A DNA stretch of 64,000 bases from contig NZ_JAVRHN010000011.1 of the NCBI RefSeq assembly GCF_031846645.1, positions 70,765 through 134,764 of the forward strand. The letters are read 5' to 3'. Made by a program: the position numbers and the translations under genes. Positions 1 to 8,877 of the stretch are shown piece after piece (position 1 is the stretch's first letter; each line of letters starts with the position of its first letter). This DNA comes from Autumnicola psychrophila (GTDB lineage: Bacteria > Bacteroidota > Bacteroidia > Flavobacteriales > Flavobacteriaceae). Below the pieces are notes generated by a model that saw only the letters and a list, made by a program, of their open reading frames with translations, was not told where the DNA came from and searched no databases.

Positions 1-215
1 TGGTGATAAAAGGGAATAGCCATCTTCAATTGTTCATCTGCATTCCAGGCTAGAGTAAACCGTTTAAGAATTACTGGATTAAAAATACCTCCTGCCACCA
101 GGGAAGATTTCTGAAACAGGTTTTCATACACCCTAAAGGACTTATTTCTCTTCCCGAGATGTGATGTAACTGCGAGTCCGCTAAGACCTAAGCCTACTAT
201 GATATAGTCTAACAT
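1..215 (-). CDS. FAD-dependent oxidoreductase, N-terminal fragment (cut by window edge)
   Basis: Only the first 71 codons are present; the gene runs off the left edge. The start reads MLDYIIVGLGLSG, a dinucleotide-binding loop of the GxGxxG type in a beta-alpha-beta Rossmann fold, followed by a segment containing SSLVAGGIFNP, as in DAO-family FAD oxidoreductases. A gene of this family commonly follows gldN in flavobacteria (recalled, not checked). It lies downstream of gldN on the same strand but is separated from it by a terminator, so it is probably transcribed independently. The substrate cannot be told from the fragment. Confidence 0.75.
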   Translation of the reverse strand, partial: MLDYIIVGLGLSGLAVTSHLGKRNKSFRVYENLFQKSSLVAGGIFNPVILKRFTLAWNADEQLKMAIPFYH

Positions 216-256
216 CCTATAAAATTAAAAAAAGAAAAATTCTTTAACCGTATTCA

Positions 257-290
257 ATAAAAAAACCGTTTAAAATAATTTAAACGGCTT
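257..290 (-). terminator. Rho-independent terminator after gldN
   Basis: On the minus strand a perfect 9-bp stem (266-274 with 279-287) with a 4-nt loop is followed by a run of T (257-265). It lies 28 bases past the gldN stop and would end the gldK-L-M-N transcript. Confidence 0.8.
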
Positions 291-317
291 CTCTATGTTT
301 TTAGAAATGATTGATGC

Positions 318-1211
318 TTAATAATTCCACATATCCTGTTCAAAATTGCGGATTTGTTCTTTTATACGCTCTGATTCGAGAAGTTGCATGAACGCATTTT
401 GAGGAATATATTCATCAATTTCACGATCACCCTGTACATTATCTTCTTTATAAATTATACCATTAAATCTCCTGGAATTTAATAGATGATCAAAAGAAAG
501 ATCCTGTGCTGTATTGGCACCATTATATGCTTTAGCTTCATGAAGGGCTTTCCTCGCATCTGGATAAAAGACCCAGAAAAGCTCTACCAAATCGGTCTGA
601 CCTGAATCGATAAAGTTAACATCGGGAGCTACCGGTGCAATTCCAAGTAAGCGATACCTAAGTTCAGCCTGCTTTTTATCGAAGTACCAAAGACCACGGA
701 TATGATATTCGGCAATATCTGCCGATCCTAAATCCCGACGATCAATAAACTGCTCATCCACTTCTTCCCCGGCATTGTATTGTTCAATTCCAAGATCTGT
801 AGTATCCACTTTTGATATAGTAGCACTTATATCTTTTAAAGTCCGCTTTTCATTAAAATATGAATCGGCATAAATATTTGTAATTTCCCCGTTCTTTATG
901 CTGGCTACAAGAACATCATAGAGTGAACGACGGTTATTCCCAATGTTATTGGTGTCCACTGGGTAATAATATGGAAAATTAACCCTTTCATCCAGATCTA
1001 TTATCTCCCATACATTTTTTGACCACAGGATATCCCGGTCTCCAACATACCCGTACTCTAACGGCTCGTTATTTTGCTCAACTAGTTTTTGAGCCTCCGT
1101 TTTTTGACCAATTTCTTCGGGGGTATCTGCATTTAAAATATTTGCCTGACCGTAAGATGCTCCGGTAAGAAGCATTATAAAGCCTCCAAATATATGTCCT
1201 CTCCAGCTCAT
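318..1211 (-). CDS. gldN: Gliding motility / type IX secretion protein GldN
   Basis: GldN is a periplasmic component of the type IX secretion system that works with the GldK ring lipoprotein and the GldLM motor. I chose the ATG at 1211 (protein starts MSWRGHIFGGF, 297 aa) over an in-frame TTG three codons upstream, because it gives a compact signal peptide ending near SYGQA. The mature part carries the GldN-typical WSKNVWEIIDLDERVNFPYY region and a YRLLGIAPVAP segment. Length fits the family. It is the last gene of the gldK-L-M-N block, 15 bases after gldM, and is followed by a terminator. Identity is secure from both sequence and synteny. Confidence 0.95.
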   Translation of the reverse strand: MSWRGHIFGGFIMLLTGASYGQANILNADTPEEIGQKTEAQKLVEQNNEPLEYGYVGDRDILWSKNVWEIIDLDERVNFPYYYPVDTNNIGNNRRSLYDVLVASIKNGEITNIYADSYFNEKRTLKDISATISKVDTTDLGIEQYNAGEEVDEQFIDRRDLGSADIAEYHIRGLWYFDKKQAELRYRLLGIAPVAPDVNFIDSGQTDLVELFWVFYPDARKALHEAKAYNGANTAQDLSFDHLLNSRRFNGIIYKEDNVQGDREIDEYIPQNAFMQLLESERIKEQIRNFEQDMWNY

Positions 1212-1226
1212 TGTTTTCAATTTTTA

Positions 1227-2780
1227 TTAATTAGTAAGCTCAATAACAACAGGAGCTACCTTTTTAAGCTTATAACCAGAATTACCTGCTAAGGATGCCT
1301 GAATATCAAAAATTTGTACAGACTCTCCTCTTCCGGCTCTTCTTAAAGCAGATTGTGCCCTGTCATCCAACCTATTACCATTAACCCTAATAGTTGGTTG
1401 TCCCGGTACTTTTAAACTGAAACCTGTAACATTAAGGTCAAGATCGAAATCGAAATCTGGTAATGCTGCTCCAACCGTAGCAATTTCGAGACTGTTTCTC
1501 TGCATGGAAACAGATCCATCTTCCCCACGGATTGTTCCAACCGGTCTTGGAATATCTTTTACCCGAAAAGTTTCACTAGACGGGTAACTTTCACCATCTA
1601 TAGTTCCGGTCACGTTAATTTCTACCTCCCTTTGTTGAAGATTAGTAACATTAATTACATAGCTACTACCAGAAACCCTGGATAATCCTGGCGCATTAGC
1701 ACTAATTTGATTATCTGGCACCCCAGGCATTGAAATTGTAAGCGGGTTCTGTACACCACGATAAAGAACATTCATTTTATCTGCAGATATTACAGCAGAA
1801 TTAGGTTTAGGAATTACAGAAAATTCCGAAGACACATTTACAGGCACTTCTTCACCTTCTTGCATAAAAACCAATTGTCCCTCAAGCTTGTGCTGACCTG
1901 CACTACCTGCAGGTACATTTAGAACAACTCTCCCGCCGTCTATAGTATAATCTGAATCATCTAAAAGTCTACCATCAAGAGTAAGCTCCACTCTGTTTGG
2001 TTTTGTAGTAGGGTCTGTTCTACCCAAAACAATTGCTCCATTAAATTGCTCTCCCTGATAATAGGCAGATTTCGGAGTTTGAAGTAAAGTAGAATAGTTT
2101 GTCATAGAAACTTCGCTCTGCAACTGTCCTGAAAGCATAGCAGATAAAATCTGATTCTCTGTGGTCTTAATGTCAGACTGAATTTGTGTTAATTGCGTAA
2201 GAGAAGCCACTAAAGGAAAACCTTCAAATTTATATTTTAGCCAATCCACGTTAGCTCCATCCACATTTTGCTCTTCTGTGGCAAAATCATTTCTCACTTT
2301 CTCCGCAATTTCAGAAAACTCTTCACCAAGAATTCCGGCAACAGTTTCCCTGTAATTATCTATTCTATCGACAAATTCCTGTCCTCTCGGACTTATCCTT
2401 CCACTTTGGAAAAACATTTCATCAAGCTGGCTAGATTGATCCATGGCTTCATAATCCTGAGGATTTTCCATGTCGGCCACAAGTTCATTTTTTATTTCCT
2501 GTATATAAGAATCAAGGCTTGAGGAAAGCGAATCTATACGTTCTGCTTTTGCTACCAAAGGTTCATACTTTGCAGGCTGCTCACTTACTTTTTCCTCTAG
2601 TCCAGCCATAAATGCGCTGTTACGCAGCTCAGTCAGGTTATTGGATTCACTTAATTTTTCATTCATTAATCCAAAGGCAGTTAATACTTCTTTGGACATA
2701 TTCAAGGCCATCATTGCGATGAAAACCAAATACATTAGGTTTATCATCTTTTGCCTTGGGGATTGTTTTCCAGATGCCAT
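1227..2780 (-). CDS. gldM: Gliding motility / type IX secretion motor protein GldM
   Basis: GldM is the inner-membrane and periplasmic shaft of the T9SS motor; with GldL it turns proton-motive force into movement of the GldKN ring. The 517-aa protein has a short cytoplasmic N-terminus (MASGKQSPRQKMINLMY), one transmembrane helix at about residues 13-30, then a long periplasmic part with an alpha-helical D1-like region (to about residue 220) and beta-rich Ig-like domains, as in GldM/PorM. Length matches the family (about 510-520 aa). It lies 49 bases after gldL and 15 bases before gldN, so co-transcription is likely. Confidence 0.96.
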   Translation of the reverse strand: MASGKQSPRQKMINLMYLVFIAMMALNMSKEVLTAFGLMNEKLSESNNLTELRNSAFMAGLEEKVSEQPAKYEPLVAKAERIDSLSSSLDSYIQEIKNELVADMENPQDYEAMDQSSQLDEMFFQSGRISPRGQEFVDRIDNYRETVAGILGEEFSEIAEKVRNDFATEEQNVDGANVDWLKYKFEGFPLVASLTQLTQIQSDIKTTENQILSAMLSGQLQSEVSMTNYSTLLQTPKSAYYQGEQFNGAIVLGRTDPTTKPNRVELTLDGRLLDDSDYTIDGGRVVLNVPAGSAGQHKLEGQLVFMQEGEEVPVNVSSEFSVIPKPNSAVISADKMNVLYRGVQNPLTISMPGVPDNQISANAPGLSRVSGSSYVINVTNLQQREVEINVTGTIDGESYPSSETFRVKDIPRPVGTIRGEDGSVSMQRNSLEIATVGAALPDFDFDLDLNVTGFSLKVPGQPTIRVNGNRLDDRAQSALRRAGRGESVQIFDIQASLAGNSGYKLKKVAPVVIELTN

Positions 2781-2829
2781 ATTTTATTTTTATGTTTTGA
2801 TAAAGATTGATTTGGGGATGGACATCTTA

Positions 2830-3486
2830 TTAACCAGCAACTCTTCCTGTACCGTTCATAGCAGTTAACATACCACCATATACGTTATTTAAAGATGACA
2901 TGTTTGCTGTTAAAGCATCCATTTCCTCTTTCAATCTCCCTGCATTTTCTGCCACAGCTTTGTTCACCTCGGCCTGTTTTGAAGCAGACTCAACCTGTGC
3001 TTTGTAAATATTGTTTAGTGTCTCCATTTGTGAAGCAGCTACACTTAATTCTTCACTATATTTCTTTTGAGAAGCCATGGAATCAACTGTTGGAGCAATA
3101 CCTTTGGCCGCACCTTCAAAATTTCGGATGCTTTCTCCAAGACTAGACATTAAATTTGCATCTAATTTAGCCTCCTTAAGCATATTATCAAGTTTCTTGG
3201 AAAGTAATCCATCTGCTTCCTTTTCTTCTTCTATAACAGCAGTATTTCTGGTTTGAGCCGGCCCTCCTGCCAATTCGGGATAAACTAATGCCCAGTCAAG
3301 ATCATCGTCGACAGGTTCAAATGCAGAATACGCAAAGACTAATGCTTCTACTACCAAACCGGCGATAAGCATTGGGTTACCTCCGGGCCAGTGCATAATT
3401 TTAAATAATGCACCTAGTATTACAACAGATGCACCTAAACCGTACACCATGTTAGTTATCTTCTTAGTAGATTTTGAGTTTGCCAT
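2830..3486 (-). CDS. gldL: Gliding motility / type IX secretion motor protein GldL
   Basis: GldL is the cytoplasmic-membrane stator partner of GldM. The 218-aa protein has two adjacent transmembrane helices, at about residues 13-29 and 37-55, joined by the short HWPGGNP turn. TM2 contains a buried Glu (in VVEALVFAY) at the position of the proton-carrying Glu described for GldL motors. The remainder is a long cytoplasmic helical, coiled-coil-prone tail rich in Ala, Glu and Lys. It sits 65 bases after gldK and 49 before gldM. Confidence 0.96.
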   Translation of the reverse strand: MANSKSTKKITNMVYGLGASVVILGALFKIMHWPGGNPMLIAGLVVEALVFAYSAFEPVDDDLDWALVYPELAGGPAQTRNTAVIEEEKEADGLLSKKLDNMLKEAKLDANLMSSLGESIRNFEGAAKGIAPTVDSMASQKKYSEELSVAASQMETLNNIYKAQVESASKQAEVNKAVAENAGRLKEEMDALTANMSSLNNVYGGMLTAMNGTGRVAG

Positions 3487-3551
3487 AATTTTTTATAATA
3501 ATTAAATTCTTGTAAATAGGTTAAGGTTCGAAATTGAGTTAAAATGATTTT

Positions 3552-4919
3552 CTATCTGTTGGATTGACTCAGAGTTACATCTGTTCCCAAATAATCCTGC
3601 ACAGTTCTAAATCCAATATAGCTCCTTGCAGAATCTGCATATTCATAATCTCTGGAGCTGACTTGCAGGAAGTATGCCACATCTTTCCAGGAACCGCCAC
3701 GAACTACTTTTCGCATATCATCAGGATTATTGACAGAAGGATTCATAGAAGACATGTATTCATAAGAAATAGGATCGTAAGAAGAATAAACCCACTCTCC
3801 AACATTACCAGCCATATTATACAGCCCATAATCGTTTGGATCATAGGATTTGGCTTCAACAGTATAAAGAGCCTGATCTGCTGCGTAATCTCCCCGAAGA
3901 GGTTTGAAGTTAGCCATAAAGCAACCCCTGTCGTTTTTGGCATATGGACCACCCCAGGGATAAGTAGCTCCTTCCAATCCACCGCGTGCAGCATATTCCC
4001 ACTCTCCCTCTGTTGGTAATCGATACGTTGGCACATTCTCCAAATCCTTTTCCTGGCGGAACTCGTTATGATACATAGTTCTCCACTGAGCAAAAGCCCT
4101 CGCCTGTTTCCAGGAAACCCCTACAACGGGATAGTCATCAAAAGCACTATGCCAGAAGTAATCATTGTGCATAGGCTCATTATAGGAATAATTAAAATCT
4201 TTTATCCACACTGTGGTATCAGGATATATTGCGAGTTCTTCAGTTTTAATGAAATCACTACGACTTGCAGATTCGGAACGTGCAGCAGCCTGAATATCCA
4301 TCCAGGAGTATTTAAATTTCAACTTTTTAACGTCGATAGTCCTTTGCCCATTATAAACCTCATCTAAAGGAATATACATAGAGTCCATTACCTCTGCATA
4401 ATAAACATCGGGATAATCTTCTGTAGAAGTATAAAGATCTACATCCTTATTCAACCTTCTGTTTTCATAGGTGTCACCAGGGCCACCAGTGCCATAAGCA
4501 TTTAACATGTACTCTTCATAAGGAGTCATATCTTCTGGATCTGAATCAGCAAAAGCAAATTCTCCAATACCTCCGTCACCAGGAACAGCGCCTTCCATTT
4601 CAGCCATTATTGCCAGTCGCACCCGAATGATAGAATCCTTTACATAGTTTACAAACTGGCGATATTCAGCATTTGTAATTTCTGTTTCATCCATATAAAA
4701 TGAGCGCACAGTAACCGTTTTTGGCGGTGCATTTCTTTGGTCGGCAATATCATCATCAGATTTTCCCATGATAAACGCACCTCCCGGAATCAATGTCATA
4801 CCATACGGTTTTTCCGGATTCCACTTTCTCCCTTCCGCACCTACTAACTGACCGCGATCGCTTCGACCACAACCAACAAGCAAGGTTAGAACAGCAACTA
4901 GCGAAATAAACTTCTTCAT
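3552..4919 (-). CDS. gldK: Gliding motility / type IX secretion lipoprotein GldK
   Basis: GldK forms, with GldN, the periplasmic ring of the T9SS under the outer membrane. The N-terminus is a lipoprotein signal with lipobox LLVGC (Cys17). The body is a formylglycine-generating-enzyme/sulfatase-modifying-factor fold: MTLIPGGAFIMG start, FYMDETEITNAEYRQF, then YRLPTEGEWEYAARGG, a GNVGEWVYSSYDP element and the closing VVRGGSWKD. The fold is structural in GldK, not catalytic as far as is known. It is the first gene of the block. A good Shine-Dalgarno (AGGAG) lies about 7 bases upstream, which is unusual in Bacteroidota, and the leader contains a hairpin at 4945-4962. Confidence 0.96.
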   Translation of the reverse strand: MKKFISLVAVLTLLVGCGRSDRGQLVGAEGRKWNPEKPYGMTLIPGGAFIMGKSDDDIADQRNAPPKTVTVRSFYMDETEITNAEYRQFVNYVKDSIIRVRLAIMAEMEGAVPGDGGIGEFAFADSDPEDMTPYEEYMLNAYGTGGPGDTYENRRLNKDVDLYTSTEDYPDVYYAEVMDSMYIPLDEVYNGQRTIDVKKLKFKYSWMDIQAAARSESASRSDFIKTEELAIYPDTTVWIKDFNYSYNEPMHNDYFWHSAFDDYPVVGVSWKQARAFAQWRTMYHNEFRQEKDLENVPTYRLPTEGEWEYAARGGLEGATYPWGGPYAKNDRGCFMANFKPLRGDYAADQALYTVEAKSYDPNDYGLYNMAGNVGEWVYSSYDPISYEYMSSMNPSVNNPDDMRKVVRGGSWKDVAYFLQVSSRDYEYADSARSYIGFRTVQDYLGTDVTLSQSNR

Positions 4920-4944
4920 AATTTTCTCCTGGGTTAAGACAATT

Positions 4945-4962
4945 GGTTTACGGCGGTAAACC
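4945..4962 (-). promoter_or_regulatory. Perfect hairpin in the gldK leader
   Basis: A perfect 7-bp inverted repeat (4945-4951 with 4956-4962, 4-nt loop) lies 26 bases upstream of the gldK ATG and about 12 bases before its AGGAG ribosome-binding site. No T-run follows, so it does not look like a terminator. It could be an operator or an RNA stem affecting translation or stability of the gldKLMN message. Function is unknown. Confidence 0.4.
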
Positions 4963-5034
4963 TATCTATTTATTTTATAAAAAACAATATTTTCAATAAA
5001 AATACAGTAAAACTAATTAATGGTTTAAGTATTT

Positions 5035-6198
5035 CTAAATTTCATTTTTCCTCTTGGCTTTATACCATCTTTCAGGAATAATCTGATTACAGGCTTCGAG
5101 ATAATCCCCTTCACTGCAAGGTAATAACGTATGTCTTTTTAATTTAGTATTTACGTTCACAGGAAATGGTATTTCTATCCACCATCGCCCACTTAAGGGG
5201 CTTTTAAAGAAGACCAACACATCATCGTCTATGGGCACCTGATATTTAACAAACTCGTTCTTAGCTGAAACAGTGTTCTCATTTGTTCGGTAATTCACCC
5301 CTTCAATAAAGTACCACAATATTTGCGCTACCAGCATATTTCCAATAGATTTATAATCTACAGAATATTCATAAATACCAAAAGAGGAAACCTTATCACT
5401 TATTCCTGCATATCTTGCCAAGGCACATATTTCCTTACCATCAAAGCCGTTTGGAGAGTTATTATAGTACCCACCACCTAAAACAGTAGCATTTATCGCT
5501 CCCAAATCCATACCAACTAAGTTTGCGTCCCTCATTATAGGCTCAATATTTGAAATATTTGAAGTGACTTCACCCAGTCTGTAGGCATCAAAAAACAGCC
5601 GCTCCATCAGCTCAATTTCATTTTGAGAATTAAAGTATGTCTGATATCCTACACTGGAATAATTAAATAAATTATAAGGTTTATTTACGACGATTTTTCC
5701 TACATATGATTCGCTAGAAATCGGATGATCTGCATCACCAAGATCAAATTTACTGTCAATATTGACCAAATTCACCATTTGGTCGAGGTTATCAAAGGCC
5801 CGGTACTGTGCGTATATCAAATCCTGGCTTCCTCCCAAAATTACCGGAATAATACCTTTTTTGATCAACTGGGTCAATATAGTCTGCAAAGCAAAATAGG
5901 TATCCTCGACTTCTGCTCCTTTTTCAATATCTCCCAGGTCGGCAATTTTTATGTGCCAGTTTCCGGGAAACAACCGGTAAAAGGAAGAACGAATATTATG
6001 AAAATGCAGAAACTCATCTACCCCTGCAGATCTCCTGTTTTCTTTAACACCTATTATTGCAATCTGTACGTCTTCCAAGTCGGGAATCCCAGATTCAGAA
6101 GAGTGGACTTTTATAATGTTCCCTAAACTCTGCTTATCAAAACTTGTAATTTCGCCCAGCAAATCTTCACTTACCGGCCTCAGAAAATCAAGATCCAT
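5035..6198 (-). CDS. Arginase/formimidoylglutamase-fold protein with degenerate metal site
   Basis: A 387-aa protein of the ureohydrolase superfamily, often labelled formimidoylglutamase in flavobacteria. Landmarks align: GGSQD (122-126) at the usual GGGHD/E, DSKFD (148-152) at the usual DAHxD, and GMDLGA (229-234) at the usual SxDxDxxDP. At these sites two His are replaced (Gln125, Lys150) and an Asp by Gly (Gly233), so the binuclear manganese centre cannot be complete. Classical hydrolase activity is therefore unlikely; a structural or regulatory role is more plausible. It is 3 bases after topA and 115 bases upstream of gldK on the same strand. The intact agmatinase at 32589-33464 is a useful contrast. 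Confidence 0.8.
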   Translation of the reverse strand: MDLDFLRPVSEDLLGEITSFDKQSLGNIIKVHSSESGIPDLEDVQIAIIGVKENRRSAGVDEFLHFHNIRSSFYRLFPGNWHIKIADLGDIEKGAEVEDTYFALQTILTQLIKKGIIPVILGGSQDLIYAQYRAFDNLDQMVNLVNIDSKFDLGDADHPISSESYVGKIVVNKPYNLFNYSSVGYQTYFNSQNEIELMERLFFDAYRLGEVTSNISNIEPIMRDANLVGMDLGAINATVLGGGYYNNSPNGFDGKEICALARYAGISDKVSSFGIYEYSVDYKSIGNMLVAQILWYFIEGVNYRTNENTVSAKNEFVKYQVPIDDDVLVFFKSPLSGRWWIEIPFPVNVNTKLKRHTLLPCSEGDYLEACNQIIPERWYKAKRKNEI

Positions 6199-6201
6199 AT
6201 G

Positions 6202-8724
6202 CTACTTCTTTTTAGTAGTTTTCTTCTTCGTTGTCGTTTTCTTTTTAGCCGCAGACTTTTTCTTTGCAGGTGTTTTCTTTTTGGATTTCTTATCCAGAAT
6301 ATCCTTCACCTCTTCCAGCGTAAGCTTTTCGGCATCAACAGTTTTTGGCAGCTCTACCTTTGTTTTTCCTTTTATAACATTAGATCTTCCCCATCGGGCT
6401 TTTTCCACACGAATCCCTTCGTCTTCCCAGTTATGGATCACCTTTTCCCGCTCTTTCTTCTTTTTATCTTCAATAAGAGCTTCAATATCTTCTGCGGAAA
6501 GATTATCAAAATCGTATTTTTTATTTACATTAATAAAAATACCATTCCACTTTAGATAAGGACCAAAACGTCCCACTCCTTTTTGAACCGGAAGATCTTC
6601 ATAGGTGTAAATTGGGGCATCAGCCTTCTCCTTTTCCTTTACAAGCTCCATCGCCCGCTCAAAATCCACATTTAACGGATCTTCTCCTTTTTCCAGTGAG
6701 ACAAACTTTTTCCCAAACCTTACATACGGACCATATCGCCCATTGTTCACTTCTACATTCTCTCCTTTATATTCACCCAGTGTCTTCGGAAGCTGAAATA
6801 AATCCATAGCCTCTTCATAGGTAACCGAATCTAATGTCTGGTCCGGACCTAAACTTGCAAACTTCGGTTTTTCATCATCTTCCACAGAACCAATTTGTAC
6901 CATAGGCCCAAATTTGCCCAATCTCACACTTACCGGCTTGCCAGTTTCAGGGTCTTCACCAAGGATGCGTTCTCCAACTTCTCGATCGGCATTCTTTGCA
7001 ACATCCTGCACATGTGGATGGAAATCTTTGTAGAATTCCTTCATCATATGCGTCCATTCCTCGTTCCCTTCAGCTATATCATCAAAATTCTGCTCCACTT
7101 TCGCGGTAAAATTATAATCTAGAATATTTGAAAAGTGGTTTACAAGAAAATCATTGACCACCATCCCTGTCGCAGTAGGTACAAGTTTGCCCTTGTCACT
7201 ACCAACGGTCTCGGTTAATTTTTCTTCAGATATCTTATTCTGCTTCAGAAAAAGCTGTGCATAATCACGCTCATTTCCGTCTACAGAGCCTTTATCTATA
7301 TATTTCCTGTTCTGAATGGTAGAAATAGTAGGAGCGTATGTGGACGGACGGCCAATACCTAATTCTTCAAGCTTTTTAACCAAAGAAGCTTCCGTATACC
7401 TGTATGGTGGACGGGTAAATCTTTCGGTGGCCGAAATATATTCATTCTCAAGACTTTCGTTTTGCTTAAGAGCAGGCAACATTCCGCTTTGCTCCTCATC
7501 TTCTTCATCAGACCCTTCTAAATATACCTTTAGAAATCCATCGAATTTAAGAACCTCGCCATTTGCTGTAAACTGCTTATCATGTTTATCTGCTTCAATC
7601 TTAACATTGGTACGTTCCAGTTGTGCTTCACTCATCTGTGAAGCAATCGCCCTTTTCCAGATAAGCTCATATAGCCTTTGCTGGTCCCTATCTGCATTTA
7701 CAGAATGATTCTCAAAACTTGTGGGACGTATCGCCTCATGCGCTTCCTGTGCTCCTTTCGTTTTTCCTTTGAACTGTCGCGATTTTGCATATTTTTCCCC
7801 ATAAGCCTTTAAAATCTCCTTCTTAGCTCCTTTTCTGGCATCATCAGATAGGTTTACACTATCGGTCCTCATATAAGTGATATGACCGGCTTCGTAAAGG
7901 CGCTGCGCCATAGTCATCGTCTTACTTACAGAAAAATAAAGTTTTCTGGAAGCCTCCTGTTGCAGCGTAGACGTGGTAAATGGTGGTGCCGGAGATTTCT
8001 TTGCCGGCTTAGTAGTAAGATCTGCTACTATAAATTTTGCTTCTAAATTTTGCTCCAGAAATTTGCGTGCTTCCTCTTTTGTATTAAAATTCTTCGGAAT
8101 TTTAGCTTTAAATGTTTTACCCTCTTCCGTAGAAAATTCAGCATCAATCCTATAAGAAGCTTCAGGGGTAAATTCCGTAATCTCACGTTCGCGTTCTACA
8201 ATTAATCTAACCGCAACGCTCTGAACACGACCTGCTGAAAGTCCTCCTTTTACTTTCCTCCATAAGACTGGTGAAAGTTCGTATCCCACCAACCTGTCTA
8301 AAATTCTCCTTGCCTGCTGCGCATTCACAAGGTTATAATCTATATCACGAGGATTATCAATTGCCTTTAAAATAGCCGATTTAGTAATCTCGTGAAAAAC
8401 AATTCGTTTCGTTTTAGCTTTATCAAGTTTCAGTTCTTCTGCCAAATGCCAGGCAATCGCTTCTCCTTCACGATCTTCATCACTCGCCAGCCAGACCATT
8501 CCTGCATCCTTTGCCAAACCTTTCAGCTTGCGGACTACATCTTTTTTATCCTTAGAAACTATATATTTAGGTGTAAAATCCCCTTCTGTGTCTACCCCAA
8601 GTTCTTTTGTGGGTAAATCTGCAATATGCCCAAAGCTTGACGCCACCTTAAAATCCTTGCCCAGGAACTTCTCAATGGTTTTGGCCTTGGCAGGAGACTC
8701 CACAATCACTAAATTCTTTGCCAT
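6202..8724 (-). CDS. topA: DNA topoisomerase I
   Basis: Type IA topoisomerase that relaxes negative supercoils. The 840-aa protein begins with the Toprim domain (LVIVESPAKAKTIEKFLG; acidic DEDREGEA at 82-89), then the gate domains with the catalytic Tyr in HITYMRTDS (Tyr284). The C-terminal half holds repeated GRFGP/GRYGPYVRFG modules without cysteine pairs, so this is the zinc-ribbon-free tail type common in Bacteroidota rather than the E. coli form. It ends in a strongly basic Lys/Ala/Thr tail (about 25 residues) that probably binds DNA. The next gene, the degenerate ureohydrolase, starts 3 bases beyond the stop, suggesting one transcript. Confidence 0.97.
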   Translation of the reverse strand: MAKNLVIVESPAKAKTIEKFLGKDFKVASSFGHIADLPTKELGVDTEGDFTPKYIVSKDKKDVVRKLKGLAKDAGMVWLASDEDREGEAIAWHLAEELKLDKAKTKRIVFHEITKSAILKAIDNPRDIDYNLVNAQQARRILDRLVGYELSPVLWRKVKGGLSAGRVQSVAVRLIVEREREITEFTPEASYRIDAEFSTEEGKTFKAKIPKNFNTKEEARKFLEQNLEAKFIVADLTTKPAKKSPAPPFTTSTLQQEASRKLYFSVSKTMTMAQRLYEAGHITYMRTDSVNLSDDARKGAKKEILKAYGEKYAKSRQFKGKTKGAQEAHEAIRPTSFENHSVNADRDQQRLYELIWKRAIASQMSEAQLERTNVKIEADKHDKQFTANGEVLKFDGFLKVYLEGSDEEDEEQSGMLPALKQNESLENEYISATERFTRPPYRYTEASLVKKLEELGIGRPSTYAPTISTIQNRKYIDKGSVDGNERDYAQLFLKQNKISEEKLTETVGSDKGKLVPTATGMVVNDFLVNHFSNILDYNFTAKVEQNFDDIAEGNEEWTHMMKEFYKDFHPHVQDVAKNADREVGERILGEDPETGKPVSVRLGKFGPMVQIGSVEDDEKPKFASLGPDQTLDSVTYEEAMDLFQLPKTLGEYKGENVEVNNGRYGPYVRFGKKFVSLEKGEDPLNVDFERAMELVKEKEKADAPIYTYEDLPVQKGVGRFGPYLKWNGIFINVNKKYDFDNLSAEDIEALIEDKKKKEREKVIHNWEDEGIRVEKARWGRSNVIKGKTKVELPKTVDAEKLTLEEVKDILDKKSKKKTPAKKKSAAKKKTTTKKKTTKKK

Positions 8725-8829
8725 AAATCAAATATTAATTCGTGCAAAAGTATATGATTTTTTTTTTAACCAGATAAATCTTCACAATAAACCGTCTTAA
8801 AACATTTTTCCACTTCACAATACCATAAC

Positions 8830-8853
8830 AAAAAAGCCCGCAAAAATGCGGGC
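8830..8853 (-). terminator. Rho-independent terminator after the LVIVD lipoprotein gene
   Basis: On the minus strand a GC-rich 7-bp stem (8836-8842 with 8847-8853) with a 4-nt loop is followed by six T. It lies 25 bases past the stop at 8878 and insulates topA from upstream transcription. Confidence 0.85.
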
Positions 8854-8877
8854 CACAAAACAAAAAACAGACAAGAA

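Noticed and set aside
6116..6559. Plus-strand ORFs rich in Phe and Leu, looking like membrane proteins
   Set aside because: They are antisense to the lysine-rich tail of topA; AAA/AAG codons read in reverse give Phe and Leu.
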